Of a stretch of DNA of 64,000 nt, positions 16,448 to 24,084 are shown in pieces (the stretch's first letter is position 1; every line of letters starts with the position of its first letter). Under the pieces are notes generated by a model that made no database searches, was not told where the DNA came from, and saw nothing but the letters and a program-made list of their open reading frames with translations. A program made the translations under genes and the position numbers. The stretch covers positions 1,736,001 to 1,800,000 of the forward strand of contig CAWAND010000010.1 in the NCBI GenBank assembly GCA_963783335.1, written 5' to 3'. The stretch is from CAWAND01 sp963783335 (GTDB lineage Bacteria; Chloroflexota; Anaerolineae; Anaerolineales; E44-bin32).

Positions 16448-17158
16448 CTAGACCCCCAGATACGCCGTGCGCACTTCCTGGTTGGCGGCCACCTCTCCCG
16501 CAGGACCGTCGATAAATACCCGTCCCTCACGAAGCACATAGGCATAGTCGCTGATCTTGAGTGCCAGCTGCACATTCTGCTCGACGAGCAGCATCGTCAA
16601 TCCCATGTTCTTGAGGGCGAGGAGCTTCTCGAAGAGATTGACGGCCAGCATGGGCGCCAGCCCAAGCGAAAGCTCGTCGATCATCAGCACCTCGGGCTCG
16701 GCCATGATCCCGCGCGCCACGGCCAGCATCTGCTGCTCGCCTCCGCTCATCGTGCCAGCCGCCTGTGAACGGCGCTCCTTCAATCTCGGAAACATCTCAA
16801 AGACGCGTTCCAGGTTGGAATCAATCCTCGTGCGGGCCCGAGAGTTGGTGGCCCCCATTTCAAGGTTTTCCTGGACGCTCATTGACGAAAACAACTGCCG
16901 CCCTTCCGGGACAAGCACCATCCCCAATTCGGGCCGACGATGGGCAGGGATGGATGTGATTTCGTGACCATCGAGGCGAACCGAGCCGGTCCAGGCTTTT
17001 AACGCGCCGACTGTGGTCTGGAGCAGGGTGGTCTTGCCGGCGCCGTTCGAACCGACCAGGGAGGTCAGCTTTCCGGGTTCGAGCGACAAGCTCACGCCCC
17101 ACAAAACCTGCTGCTCACCGTAGCCGGAGGAGATGTCTTGTACTTCTAGTTTGGCCAA
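16448..17158 (-). CDS. livF: Branched-chain amino-acid ABC transporter, ATP-binding protein LivF
   Basis: A 236-residue ABC ATPase of the LivF type, one of two that power the Leu/Ile/Val (HAAT) importer. Walker A is GSNGAGKTT, the signature is MSGGEQQM, Walker B is LMIDELSLGLAP, and the switch histidine is replaced by the LivF-typical LLVEQN. It ends in REGRVFIDGPAGEVAANQEV, usual for LivF. It is the last gene of the five-gene minus-strand run, 15 bases after livG. Confidence 0.94.
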   Translation of the reverse strand: MAKLEVQDISSGYGEQQVLWGVSLSLEPGKLTSLVGSNGAGKTTLLQTTVGALKAWTGSVRLDGHEITSIPAHRRPELGMVLVPEGRQLFSSMSVQENLEMGATNSRARTRIDSNLERVFEMFPRLKERRSQAAGTMSGGEQQMLAVARGIMAEPEVLMIDELSLGLAPMLAVNLFEKLLALKNMGLTMLLVEQNVQLALKISDYAYVLREGRVFIDGPAGEVAANQEVRTAYLGV

Positions 17159-17173
17159 GCGATTGCCTCCCGG

Positions 17174-17920
17174 TCAGGCCTTAGATCCGAGCAACTCGGC
17201 GATCTTGGGATCGCCCAGATAGGCCTCGATGACGCGCGGATCGTTCGAGACTTCGTCGGGCGTCCCGCGAGCGATGACCTCGCCGTAGTCGAGGACCGTC
17301 ACACGATCGGAGACATTCATGAGCGCCCGCATCACATGTTCGATCATCAAAATGGTGACGCCTTTGTGACGAATTTCACGAATGGTCTCCACCATGTTCG
17401 TGATCTCAGTAGGGTTGAGCCCAGCCAGTACTTCGTCCAGCAGCAGCAAATGCGGCCGAGCCGCCAGAGAGCGTGCCAGCTCGAGCCGCTTCTTCTGCGC
17501 CACGTTGAGCGTGCCGGCCAGCGCATCGGCTCTGTCGGCCAGGCCAACGAACGATAGCGTTTCCATGGCGATCTCGGCGGCTTCGCCGATGGGCCGGTCT
17601 TCCCGTCCGAAGCACGAGCCCGCCATCACGTTGCGCAGGACCGAGAGCTCGCTCAACGGCCGAACGATCTGGAAAGTTCGAGCCAGACCCAGTTTGGACA
17701 TGCGGTAGGGCGCCTTGGCGGTGACATCCTGCCCCTGGAATAAAACCCTGCCTTCGTCCGGGGGATAAACGCCGTTGATGATATTGAAAAGGGTTGTCTT
17801 GCCGGCGCCGTTCGGGCCGATCAAACCGACAATTTCACCGTCGTCGATCTCAAGATTGACGTCGTTGAGGGCGATCAGGCCGCCAAAAGTCTTCCGGATA
17901 CCCTGGATTTGGAGCATCAT
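17174..17920 (-). CDS. livG: Branched-chain amino-acid ABC transporter, ATP-binding protein LivG
   Basis: A 248-residue ABC ATPase of the LivG type. Walker A is GPNGAGKTT, Walker B is LLLLDEVLAGLNP, and the signature region reads LNVAQKKRLELARSL, the degenerate form usual in LivG. The ATG at 17920 overlaps the livM stop by four bases (ATGA), so permease and ATPase are coupled. An upstream in-frame ATG at 17962 would extend into livM and is less likely. LivF and LivG would form the ATPase heterodimer. Confidence 0.94.
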   Translation of the reverse strand: MMLQIQGIRKTFGGLIALNDVNLEIDDGEIVGLIGPNGAGKTTLFNIINGVYPPDEGRVLFQGQDVTAKAPYRMSKLGLARTFQIVRPLSELSVLRNVMAGSCFGREDRPIGEAAEIAMETLSFVGLADRADALAGTLNVAQKKRLELARSLAARPHLLLLDEVLAGLNPTEITNMVETIREIRHKGVTILMIEHVMRALMNVSDRVTVLDYGEVIARGTPDEVSNDPRVIEAYLGDPKIAELLGSKA

Positions 17921-18885
17921 TCGAGCCAACTCCTGAGCGGCTGGACATGCTGCCGGAGCCATCCGACGACCCCGGCGGGCACGAACAGGACGATGAGCAA
18001 CAGCAGGGTGCCGGCAACGGCCAGTTGGACGTTCTTGAACAGCGGGTTGACGATCAGGAATCCCCGCAGGCCATTGTAGCCGGCCCCGCCCACGACGGGC
18101 CCGAGTACCGTCCCCAGCCCGCCCAGCATGACCATCACGATCATCTCGACCGAACGCGCCAGATGGAAGGCGTCTCCAGGCTCGATGTTGGCATTCTTGA
18201 AGAAGAAGAGGGTCCCGAGGATTCCAGGAAAGACAGCCGAAGCGACGAAGGCCCAGGTCTTGGCGGCTGGAGCGTTGACGCCCATCACCTCGGCCGCGCC
18301 CTCATTCTCGCGTATTGACATGAGGCCAAGTCCGAACTTGGAATCCTTGATCCATGAACTGGCCACAATGACCACCAGGGCCAGGACGAGTGTGGCGTAG
18401 AAAGAAAGCCATAGGGCGCTTCCGGCGCCGCCGTAGGCGTCGTAGACGTGGAAGTTGAGCGTCATGCCGATGGGCCCGCCGAAGGGTTGGAAAGCGTTGG
18501 CAAAGGCACGGGCGGCCTCGTTGATTCCGATCGTGGCCAAGGCAAAGTAGGCACCCCTCAGACGAAGAATGGCGGTGCCGAGCAGAAACGCCATGATCCC
18601 TGCCGACAGACCACCGGCCAGGACGGCCAGCGCCAGATGCCAGTCGAGCACATCCATGCAGTACATCCCGATATAGCCACCAATGCCGAAGAAGACGACG
18701 TGGCCAAAGCTGACATAGCCGGTATAGCCCAGCAGGATGTTCAGGCTGGAAGCCAGAATGATGGCCATCAGCAGGCTGTAGACCATTTCGCGCCGAGCCG
18801 CATTCCCAGTGAGAATAGGCCAGACGCCAAGAGCGGTCACGAGGATCAACGGGAGCCAGAAGGATGGTTTCGTGAGCTTGTTCAT
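17917..18885 (-). CDS. livM: Branched-chain amino-acid ABC transporter permease LivM
   Basis: A 322-residue permease with about nine to ten membrane segments. The family features are LNILLGYTGYVSFGHVVFFGIGG near the N-terminus, FALATIGINEAARAFANAF, the cytoplasmic coupling loop with MSIRENEGAAEVMGVN, and VMLGGLGTVLGPVVGG near the C-terminus. It overlaps livH upstream and livG downstream by four bases each, so the three are translationally coupled. It pairs with LivH in the membrane. Confidence 0.95.
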   Translation of the reverse strand: MNKLTKPSFWLPLILVTALGVWPILTGNAARREMVYSLLMAIILASSLNILLGYTGYVSFGHVVFFGIGGYIGMYCMDVLDWHLALAVLAGGLSAGIMAFLLGTAILRLRGAYFALATIGINEAARAFANAFQPFGGPIGMTLNFHVYDAYGGAGSALWLSFYATLVLALVVIVASSWIKDSKFGLGLMSIRENEGAAEVMGVNAPAAKTWAFVASAVFPGILGTLFFFKNANIEPGDAFHLARSVEMIVMVMLGGLGTVLGPVVGGAGYNGLRGFLIVNPLFKNVQLAVAGTLLLLIVLFVPAGVVGWLRQHVQPLRSWLE

Positions 18886-19745
18886 GTCTCCGATCCCCCA
18901 AACAATCCGGAGGGCCGAATCAAGAGAATGATCACGAACAAGACGAACTCAATCACCGGCAACCAGGAGTTGGGCATAAAGACCGGGATCACGCCTTCAA
19001 GTGCGCCAAGGATCAGGCCGCCGAGCAGGGCGCCCAGCGGATTCCCCAATCCCCCCAGCACCACAACCACAAAGCTCCTTAGCTGATAACTCTCGCCGGA
19101 GAGAATGCTGAATGGAAACAACGTCGCCAGCAAACCACCCGAGATGGCGGCGAGCATGACACCAATTGCAAAAGCCAGGGCAAGCACCTGCGTGGCGGGG
19201 ATGCCCATCAGGGCAGCCGCCTGGCGGTTGTCCGAAACGGCCCGTATGTACTTGCCGGGCCGTGTTCGATACAGGAATAGGTAAAGCAGGGCGGTCACGG
19301 CCATGGCCGCCAAGGCAGCCATGATGCGCGTCCAGAGCACAGTCACCGGACCGGCGGAAACGCTGCCCAGGGAAAAGTCAACATTGTATGGCGAGGTGCT
19401 GAACCCGGCGGTGCTGATCCCCAGGATGATCATGCTGACACCAAAAGTGGCCAGCAGGGTTGAGAGGGGCGGTGCATTGACAATGCGGTGAATGGAGATG
19501 AAGTACATGATGGCGCCGAAGATGAGGCCGACCAGGGCGACCAAAATGATGGCGAGATACGGGTTGAGTCCCAGGCCGGTGAATAGGAAAAAGACCCCAA
19601 ACATGCCCAGAGCGATGATGGCCCCGTGGGCGAGGTTGATGACATCCATCACCCCCCAGATGAGGCTCAGCCCCATGGCGGCCAGCCCGTAGAGAAAGCC
19701 CAGAAGGACGCCATCCACAACCGAAGGGAGAAGAGTTCGGATCAA
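18882..19745 (-). CDS. livH: Branched-chain amino-acid ABC transporter permease LivH
   Basis: A 287-residue permease with about eight membrane segments. Family features: GLSLIWGVMDVINLAHGA at the N-terminus, LLATFGVSMIILG, and the coupling-loop motif IRAVSDNRQAAALMGIP, followed by VVVLGGLGNPLGALLGG. Its stop overlaps the livM start (ATGA). A very stable hairpin in the 68-base gap to livK probably lets the binding protein be made in excess over the membrane parts. Confidence 0.95.
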   Translation of the reverse strand: MIRTLLPSVVDGVLLGFLYGLAAMGLSLIWGVMDVINLAHGAIIALGMFGVFFLFTGLGLNPYLAIILVALVGLIFGAIMYFISIHRIVNAPPLSTLLATFGVSMIILGISTAGFSTSPYNVDFSLGSVSAGPVTVLWTRIMAALAAMAVTALLYLFLYRTRPGKYIRAVSDNRQAAALMGIPATQVLALAFAIGVMLAAISGGLLATLFPFSILSGESYQLRSFVVVVLGGLGNPLGALLGGLILGALEGVIPVFMPNSWLPVIEFVLFVIILLIRPSGLFGGSET

Positions 19746-19765
19746 GCCCGGCTCCTTGCTTTGGG

Positions 19766-19798
19766 GCTCCCCTCGCGGGCAAAGCCCGCGAGGGGAGC
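19766..19798 (-). terminator. 15-bp perfect hairpin between livK and livH
   Basis: GCTCCCCTCGCGGGC and its exact complement surround an AAA loop (TTT in the transcript). It lies 15 bases after the livK stop in the direction of transcription, with no long uridine run. Such intercistronic hairpins stabilise or partly terminate the upstream binding-protein message, as known for malE-malF. Confidence 0.75.
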
Positions 19799-19813
19799 AG
19801 AGCGACTAAAGGG

Positions 19814-21160
19814 TCACGGCTTGGGGTAAACAGCGCTGGCTGTTGCAGCACCTTCTGGCCAGACGATTTCCTTGACCAGATTGCCAGAACTGTCCTTCTG
19901 CCACTGGATGTAGACCATCTCATGGCCGATCTGGAGGCCATGGTTTTCGGCGCTGGTATCGAACTTCTCTGTGCCGAAGAAAGTCATCACATCCATCTGA
20001 TTCAGAGCGGCGGCCACAGCCTGAGTGTCGGTTGAGCCTGCGTTCTCAAGTGCCGTCTGAAGCAGCAGCCCGGCGGCATAACCGCCAGCCGAATGGTAGG
20101 AAGGATCTTCATTGTATGCGGCTTTGTAGGCGGACACAAAGTCAGCCACGGTGGGGCCGACATAGGGGATGCCCATCGACGAAGCGGCATCGGCGGAGTA
20201 AGCCGCGTCGGGTTCCCACTGGCTGGGGCCGACCACGCCAACCGCGGCATCGCCGATCTGGGCGAAGTCCGGTTCCGGCGGGGCGACGAGCAGAGCGAGG
20301 TACTTGACGCTGACGTTCTTCTCGCCGAGCTGGCGGGCCAGCGTGCTCCCGTCAGCGAAGTGGCCTCCGCCGAGGATGGCGTCCGGCGCCGGATCCAGGC
20401 CAGAGACCTTGTTGATCAGGGCCGAGAAATCGGTCGTTCCAGGATCGTAGCCGTCGAACATCTCGACGTTGAAGCCATGGGCTTCGGCGTAGTCTTTGGC
20501 CGCCGTCACAACAGAGGTTGAGAAGCTGCTGTTCTCATACATGAAAGCGACATTCTTGGCGGACGGATCCAGCGTCATCAGTTGATCGATGGCCCCTGAA
20601 AGGTACTTGCTGGCCGGTGTATAGGCTTGGAAGACGAGCGTGTAGCCCTGCTGGTAGGCTGAGTCGGCAGCGGCACCGGTGGTGATCATCACCTTCTGAT
20701 TCTGCTCGGCGATGACCGCAGCCGCGCCGGTCAGACCGCTCGAGTAGGGGCTGATCATGAAGTCGACGTTGTCTTGCGTGGCAAGCCGTGTGTAGAGTTC
20801 CTGCACGCGATCCTTGGAACTCTCATCGTCGTAGGTCACGGCTTCGAACTTGACCATCGTGTTGCCAACCTGGATGCCGCCATTGCTGTTGACCTGATCC
20901 ATCCAGAGCTTCAGACCGTTCGCCTGCCGCACGGACTCGGTGTTCAGACTGCCGGTCTGTGACGTGGTAAAGCCGATCTTAAGCGTGGCCTCAGACATCG
21001 ACGCTTCGGTCGGCATGGCTGTCGCCGCAGGTGCCGATGTGGCCTGCATGGCTTCTGTGGGCTGGGCGGGCGCCGGCGTAGGCGAAGCCCCACCACAGGC
21101 TGCGAGAATGAGCGTGGGAATGGTGAGCAGAATGCCCAGTCTAAGTGTCGAACTCTTCAT
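19814..21160 (-). CDS. livK: Branched-chain amino-acid ABC transporter, substrate-binding lipoprotein
   Basis: A 448-residue periplasmic-binding-fold protein (LivJ/LivK, peripla_BP_6). The signal peptide ends in a lipobox LILAAC, anchoring it as a lipoprotein, followed by a Thr/Pro/Ala-rich linker (about 24-55). The ligand domain starts at LKIGFTTSQTGSLN and has NSNGGIQV, and the hinge segments typical of amino-acid and amide binders. GGAGG with AAGAG follows the usual spacing before the ATG. First gene of the minus-strand operon. The true ligand could be another amino acid, amide or urea rather than Leu/Ile/Val. Confidence 0.9.
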   Translation of the reverse strand: MKSSTLRLGILLTIPTLILAACGGASPTPAPAQPTEAMQATSAPAATAMPTEASMSEATLKIGFTTSQTGSLNTESVRQANGLKLWMDQVNSNGGIQVGNTMVKFEAVTYDDESSKDRVQELYTRLATQDNVDFMISPYSSGLTGAAAVIAEQNQKVMITTGAAADSAYQQGYTLVFQAYTPASKYLSGAIDQLMTLDPSAKNVAFMYENSSFSTSVVTAAKDYAEAHGFNVEMFDGYDPGTTDFSALINKVSGLDPAPDAILGGGHFADGSTLARQLGEKNVSVKYLALLVAPPEPDFAQIGDAAVGVVGPSQWEPDAAYSADAASSMGIPYVGPTVADFVSAYKAAYNEDPSYHSAGGYAAGLLLQTALENAGSTDTQAVAAALNQMDVMTFFGTEKFDTSAENHGLQIGHEMVYIQWQKDSSGNLVKEIVWPEGAATASAVYPKP

Positions 21161-21580
21161 CTCTTCCTTACCTCCTTATGGGTTTTGCTGGTGTTGCTCG
21201 GGAAACTAGCTGGATGACTTGCGCATCGCCTCCTCTCGTCTCTCGTTGAATAGGTCTGTACGTCGTCTAGACATCTATTCACTATAACATCCGCAAATTC
21301 TTGACCCCACGTGCTGGCCAGAGGGGCCCTGCTCTTTGCTGCCACTTGACCCATGCATTGACGGCAAGAGGAGCGATGCAGGGCGGCGACTCCGAACGCA
21401 ATTTGAAACGAGCGGCAGGTTATCGAATAATGGTGGTGAAAGTTGTCCTGTCGAGGGGATGAGGCGGGAATGATGACTGGGCAACCAACTTAGTCAAGCG
21501 TACGCGAGGGGACAAGTATCGCACAAGTAACGTTTGTCAGTCCAGCATTTGGAGGATTCTCCTCGGGATTCGGTCTCATC
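21161..21580. other. Intergenic region between livK and recA
   Basis: This 420-base stretch separates the divergent livK and recA genes. It must hold the livK promoter; a TATAGT-like -10 box for the minus strand lies near 21283-21290, without a good -35 box. I see no convincing gene here; short frames lack ribosome sites and family features. Confidence 0.5.
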
Positions 21581-21608
21581 TTGACAGATAGAACACTTGT
21601 GCTATACT
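21581..21608 (+). promoter_or_regulatory. recA promoter with candidate SOS (LexA-type) box
   Basis: TTGACA (21581-21586), a 16-base spacer and TATACT (21603-21608) form a good sigma-70 promoter 51 bases before the recA ATG. The spacer holds TAGAACACTTGTGCTA (21589-21604), an imperfect inverted repeat TAGnACA-N2-TGTnCTA. It resembles GAAC-N4-GTTC SOS boxes, and its position would let a LexA-type repressor block RNA polymerase. The exact operator consensus of this lineage is not known to me. Confidence 0.65.
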
Positions 21609-21658
21609 CGGGTCGAGCCTCCCCCTCAGGGGGGATCGGATACCACAGGAGGGAGATC

Positions 21659-22778
21659 ATGGCCAAGTCAAAGAGCAACGGCACACCACCTGGCCTGGAC
21701 GACGGGCGGGTGGCGGTGCTGGAGAAAGCATTGGGCGAGATCACCAAACGCTACGGCGACGGTGCGGTGATGCGGCTGGGGGAGTCGGCGCATCAGGCGG
21801 TGGCGGCGATTCCGACGGGGTCGCTGGCGCTGGATCTTGCGCTGGGCGTGGGGGGCATCCCGCGGGGCCGGGTGACGGAGATCTATGGGCCGGAAGCGTC
21901 AGGGAAGACGACGCTGTGCCAGCATATCGTGGCCGAAGCGCAGAAGCTGGGGGGCGTGTGCGCCTACATCGACATGGAGCATGCGTTGGACCCGACGTAT
22001 GCCAAGCGGTGCGGGGTGGACATTGACAATCTGTACATCTCGCAGCCGGACATGGGGGAGCAGGCGCTGGAGATCGCCGAGACGCTGGTGAGGAGCGGGG
22101 CGGTGGATGTGGTGGTGATCGAACTCGGTGGCGGCGTTGGTGCCGCGAGCGGAGATTGAGGGGGACATGGGGGACGCCACGATGGGGGCGCAGGCGCGGC
22201 TGATGAGTCAGGCGCTGCGGAAGCTGTCGGGGGCGATCAAGCAGACGAATACAGCCGTGATCTTCACCAACCAGCTGAGGCAGAAGATCGGGGTGATGTT
22301 TGGGAACCCGGAGACGACGACGGGAGGGGTGGCGTTGAAGTACTACTCGTCGGTGAGGCTGGATGTGAGGCGGATCGAGAGCATCAAAGTGGGGCAGGAG
22401 ATCACAGGGAACCGGGCGCGAGTGCGGGTGGTGAAGAACAAGGTGGCGCCGCCATTTCGAGTGGCGGAGTTTGACATCATGTACAACGAAGGGATCTCGA
22501 AAGCCGGGGATCTGTTGGACATTGGGGTGGAGACGGAGTTGATTGAAAAGCGGGGGTCGTATTATTCGTATGGGGAAACCCGGCTGGGGCAGGGGCGAGA
22601 GAATGCCAAGCAGTACCTGCGGGAGAACCCCGAGCTGGCCCAAGAGATCGAAACCGAGGCTCGCAAAGCTGCCGATCTGCGCCCGATTAAGTACGCCGAC
22701 AAAGGAGACGATTCGAGCGACAATTTCGAAGAAGTCGATGAGGTGGAAGCAGGGGTGGAAGTCGAATCCGGGGCGTAG
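21659..22778 (+). CDS. recA: Recombinase RecA, interrupted by a one-base insertion
   Basis: RecA forms filaments on single-stranded DNA, catalyses strand exchange and triggers SOS. The frame from the ATG at 21659 (AGGAGG upstream) carries the P-loop GPEASGKTT and DMEHALDP, but one extra A in GAAC at 22121-22124 shifts it, and it then stops at 22159. Removing that base restores VVIDSVAALVPRAEIEG, containing the Walker B aspartate, and the rest (NTAVIFTNQLRQKIGVMFG, TTGGVALKYY) to an acidic C-terminal tail: about 372 residues in all. Codon use in the core (about 21710-22620) strongly favours G-ending codons, unlike both ends and the neighbours. The insertion is probably a sequencing or assembly error, because recA is normally single-copy. 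Confidence 0.93.
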
Positions 22779-22796
22779 CTCAATCGCACGCCGCCG

Positions 22797-22823
22797 ACAT
22801 CGGGCCCAGCTTGGGCCCGATGT
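22797..22823 (+). terminator. recA terminator
   Basis: ACATCGGGCCCA and TGGGCCCGATGT form a perfect 12-bp stem with a three-base loop, 18 bases after the recA stop, followed by TGATTCTTG. Confidence 0.8.
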
Positions 22824-22903
22824 TGATTCTTGAGAGTCGGTGCGAGTCGCAGCAGGTCAAACTGTGTTCGTGTGATTGCCGAAGAAGACGCTGGAGGTGG
22901 CTT

Positions 22904-23122
22904 GTGCAGACGAAGTGGTTCGAGCGATGGGGGTGGTTCTATCGGCCGGTGTCGTTGGCCGGGGTTGTGATCCTTGTCCTGGCTCTGGCGTTTTGTTTCC
23001 AGGTCTTCCTGGCGGTCGACACCAGGTCGCACTCGGTCAGCGACACGCTTTACGGGATTTTTCCCTACTTCGTCAGCGTCGCCTTTCTCGTCGATTGGCT
23101 CGCCGGGAAGACGAGCGGGTAG
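22904..23122 (+). CDS. Conserved small membrane protein
   Basis: A 72-residue protein with GTG start; GGAGG lies six bases upstream. It has an aromatic N-terminus (WFERWGWFYRP), a first membrane segment (about 16-35), a loop with SHSVSDTLYGIFPY, and a second hydrophobic segment (FVSVAFLVDWLAG). I recall similar small proteins with the SHSVSDTLYG motif in diverse bacteria, but no function is known to me. It has its own place after the recA terminator, so it is probably transcribed separately. Confidence 0.65.
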   Translation: MQTKWFERWGWFYRPVSLAGVVILVLALAFCFQVFLAVDTRSHSVSDTLYGIFPYFVSVAFLVDWLAGKTSG

Positions 23123-23203
23123 GGCATTGAGGGGTCAGCCGGGAACGCATACTCTTCGACTTATGCGAGAGTGCCGCGCCGTTCGCCCGACGTGGTCGTC
23201 CCG

Positions 23204-23326
23204 CCTCCGCTCAGGTCGATAGATAAGAGGCCGAGCGGCGGAGGTTGGTGGGTCGATGTGAAAGTGCGCCGGCGGCTGGCTTCGGGTGCATGGGGTGCCT
23301 GCCCCTGGAGCCGTCCTGAGCGGAGG
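23204..23326. repeat. 12-bp inverted repeat CCTCCGCTCAGG / CCTGAGCGGAGG
   Basis: CCTCCGCTCAGG (23204-23215) and its exact complement (23315-23326) flank 99 bases in a gene-free stretch (23123-23413). Just downstream, GTCGAAGGGCGAGCG (23371-23385) resembles the frequent intergenic pattern CTGAGCGGAG...GTCGAAGG of environmental genomes. It may be the remnant of a small palindromic repeat. No other gene is evident in the gap. Confidence 0.5.
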
Positions 23327-23401
23327 CTGCCCCGAGTATCACCGGGACGAAAGCACCCCTCTGCAGCGAAGTCGAAGGGCGAGCGAAGTGCCGCTCGAGT
23401 C

Positions 23402-23407
23402 TATAAT
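23402..23407 (+). promoter_or_regulatory. -10 box TATAAT, probable leaderless start
   Basis: A perfect TATAAT ends seven bases before the ATG at 23414, so transcription would begin at or next to the start codon. No ribosome-binding site is present, which fits a leaderless message. No clear -35 box is seen. Confidence 0.5.
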
Positions 23408-23413
23408 CGTGCT

Positions 23414-23947
23414 ATGAAACAATACATGAGTTGGATGGCTCTTTGCGCTGTGATCATCGCTGGTTGTGCCCCGGCGTCGCCGGCAACCCCAGCCTCGTCC
23501 GAAGCGGCGAGCCCGCCCACGGACGTTGCCGTGAGTTCACCTCAACCGGAAGCAGCTCCCACCTCGCAGGAGAGCTGCGTCGATGACGCTGCCTTCATTT
23601 CTGATTTGAGCCTGCCCGACGGCTCCACCGCTGAGCCAGGGGATGAGTTGTCCAAACAGTGGTCAGTCCAAAACACAGGAACTTGTGATTGGGGCCCCGA
23701 CTACCGCTTGGTGCCGATCCCCCCGAATCCCCTGGCCGACAGCAGCCCGGTGGCGCTCTATCCGGCCAAGGCGGGGACCCAGGCGATCTGGCAGGTGACC
23801 ATTCGTGTGCCCGATTCCGAAGGCGAAGTCATCGGCAGGTGGCAGGCACAGAATCCAGCCGGGGTCGCCTTTGGCCAGGAGGTGTATGTCGTGTTGGAAG
23901 TTGCGTCCCCCACTTCGCAACTTCCAACAGCATCTCCTTCGCCCTAA
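23414..23947 (+). CDS. NBR1-type Ig-domain lipoprotein
   Basis: A 177-residue surface lipoprotein. Residues 1-17 are a signal peptide ending in a lipobox (VIIAGC), then a Pro/Ser/Ala-rich linker to about residue 54. The domain that follows (FISDLSLPDGSTAEPGDELS, KQWSVQNTGTCDWG, ending in VYVVLEVA) matches the Ig-like NBR1 domain that is common in extracellular proteins of Chloroflexota. In human NBR1 the fold mediates protein binding; here it probably serves adhesion or complex assembly at the envelope. It ends in a Ser/Pro tail. It is convergent with ahcY. Confidence 0.8.
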   Translation: MKQYMSWMALCAVIIAGCAPASPATPASSEAASPPTDVAVSSPQPEAAPTSQESCVDDAAFISDLSLPDGSTAEPGDELSKQWSVQNTGTCDWGPDYRLVPIPPNPLADSSPVALYPAKAGTQAIWQVTIRVPDSEGEVIGRWQAQNPAGVAFGQEVYVVLEVASPTSQLPTASPSP

Positions 23948-24029
23948 TCCCCACAACCCAGGCCATCTCATATGTGAAAAGTTACACAAAACGACCCTGG
24001 GACGGGTGCGGAAACATGCGTCTGTGGCA

Positions 24030-24060
24030 ACAAAAGAGCGGACCCGTTGGAGTCCGCTCT
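24030..24060 (-). terminator. ahcY intrinsic terminator
   Basis: Read on the minus strand, AGAGCGGAC, an eight-base loop and GTCCGCTCT form a perfect 9-bp stem followed by TTTTG, 24 bases after the ahcY stop. This is a canonical rho-independent terminator for the adenosine kinase-GNAT-ahcY operon. Confidence 0.85.
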
Positions 24061-24084
24061 GGGTGCTACCGGCTGAGGCGAAGC

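Noticed and set aside
22118..22160. Programmed +1 frameshifting to explain the recA, rpoB, rpsS and rplP breaks
   Set aside because: No stop codon, rare hungry codon or Shine-Dalgarno-like stimulator sits at the shift points, the old frame runs on for tens of bases, and reading GAA in recA would change the Walker B Asp to Glu. A sequence error is simpler, though the shared 9-mer keeps the question open.
23171..23413. Upstream in-frame extension of the NBR1 lipoprotein gene
   Set aside because: The added part is Arg/Pro-rich with no family likeness; the ATG at 23414 gives a proper lipoprotein signal.
23972..23990. Rex-like string ATGTGAAAAGTTACACAA
   Set aside because: It lies between two convergent genes downstream of both, where an operator has no obvious target, and the half-sites are imperfect.
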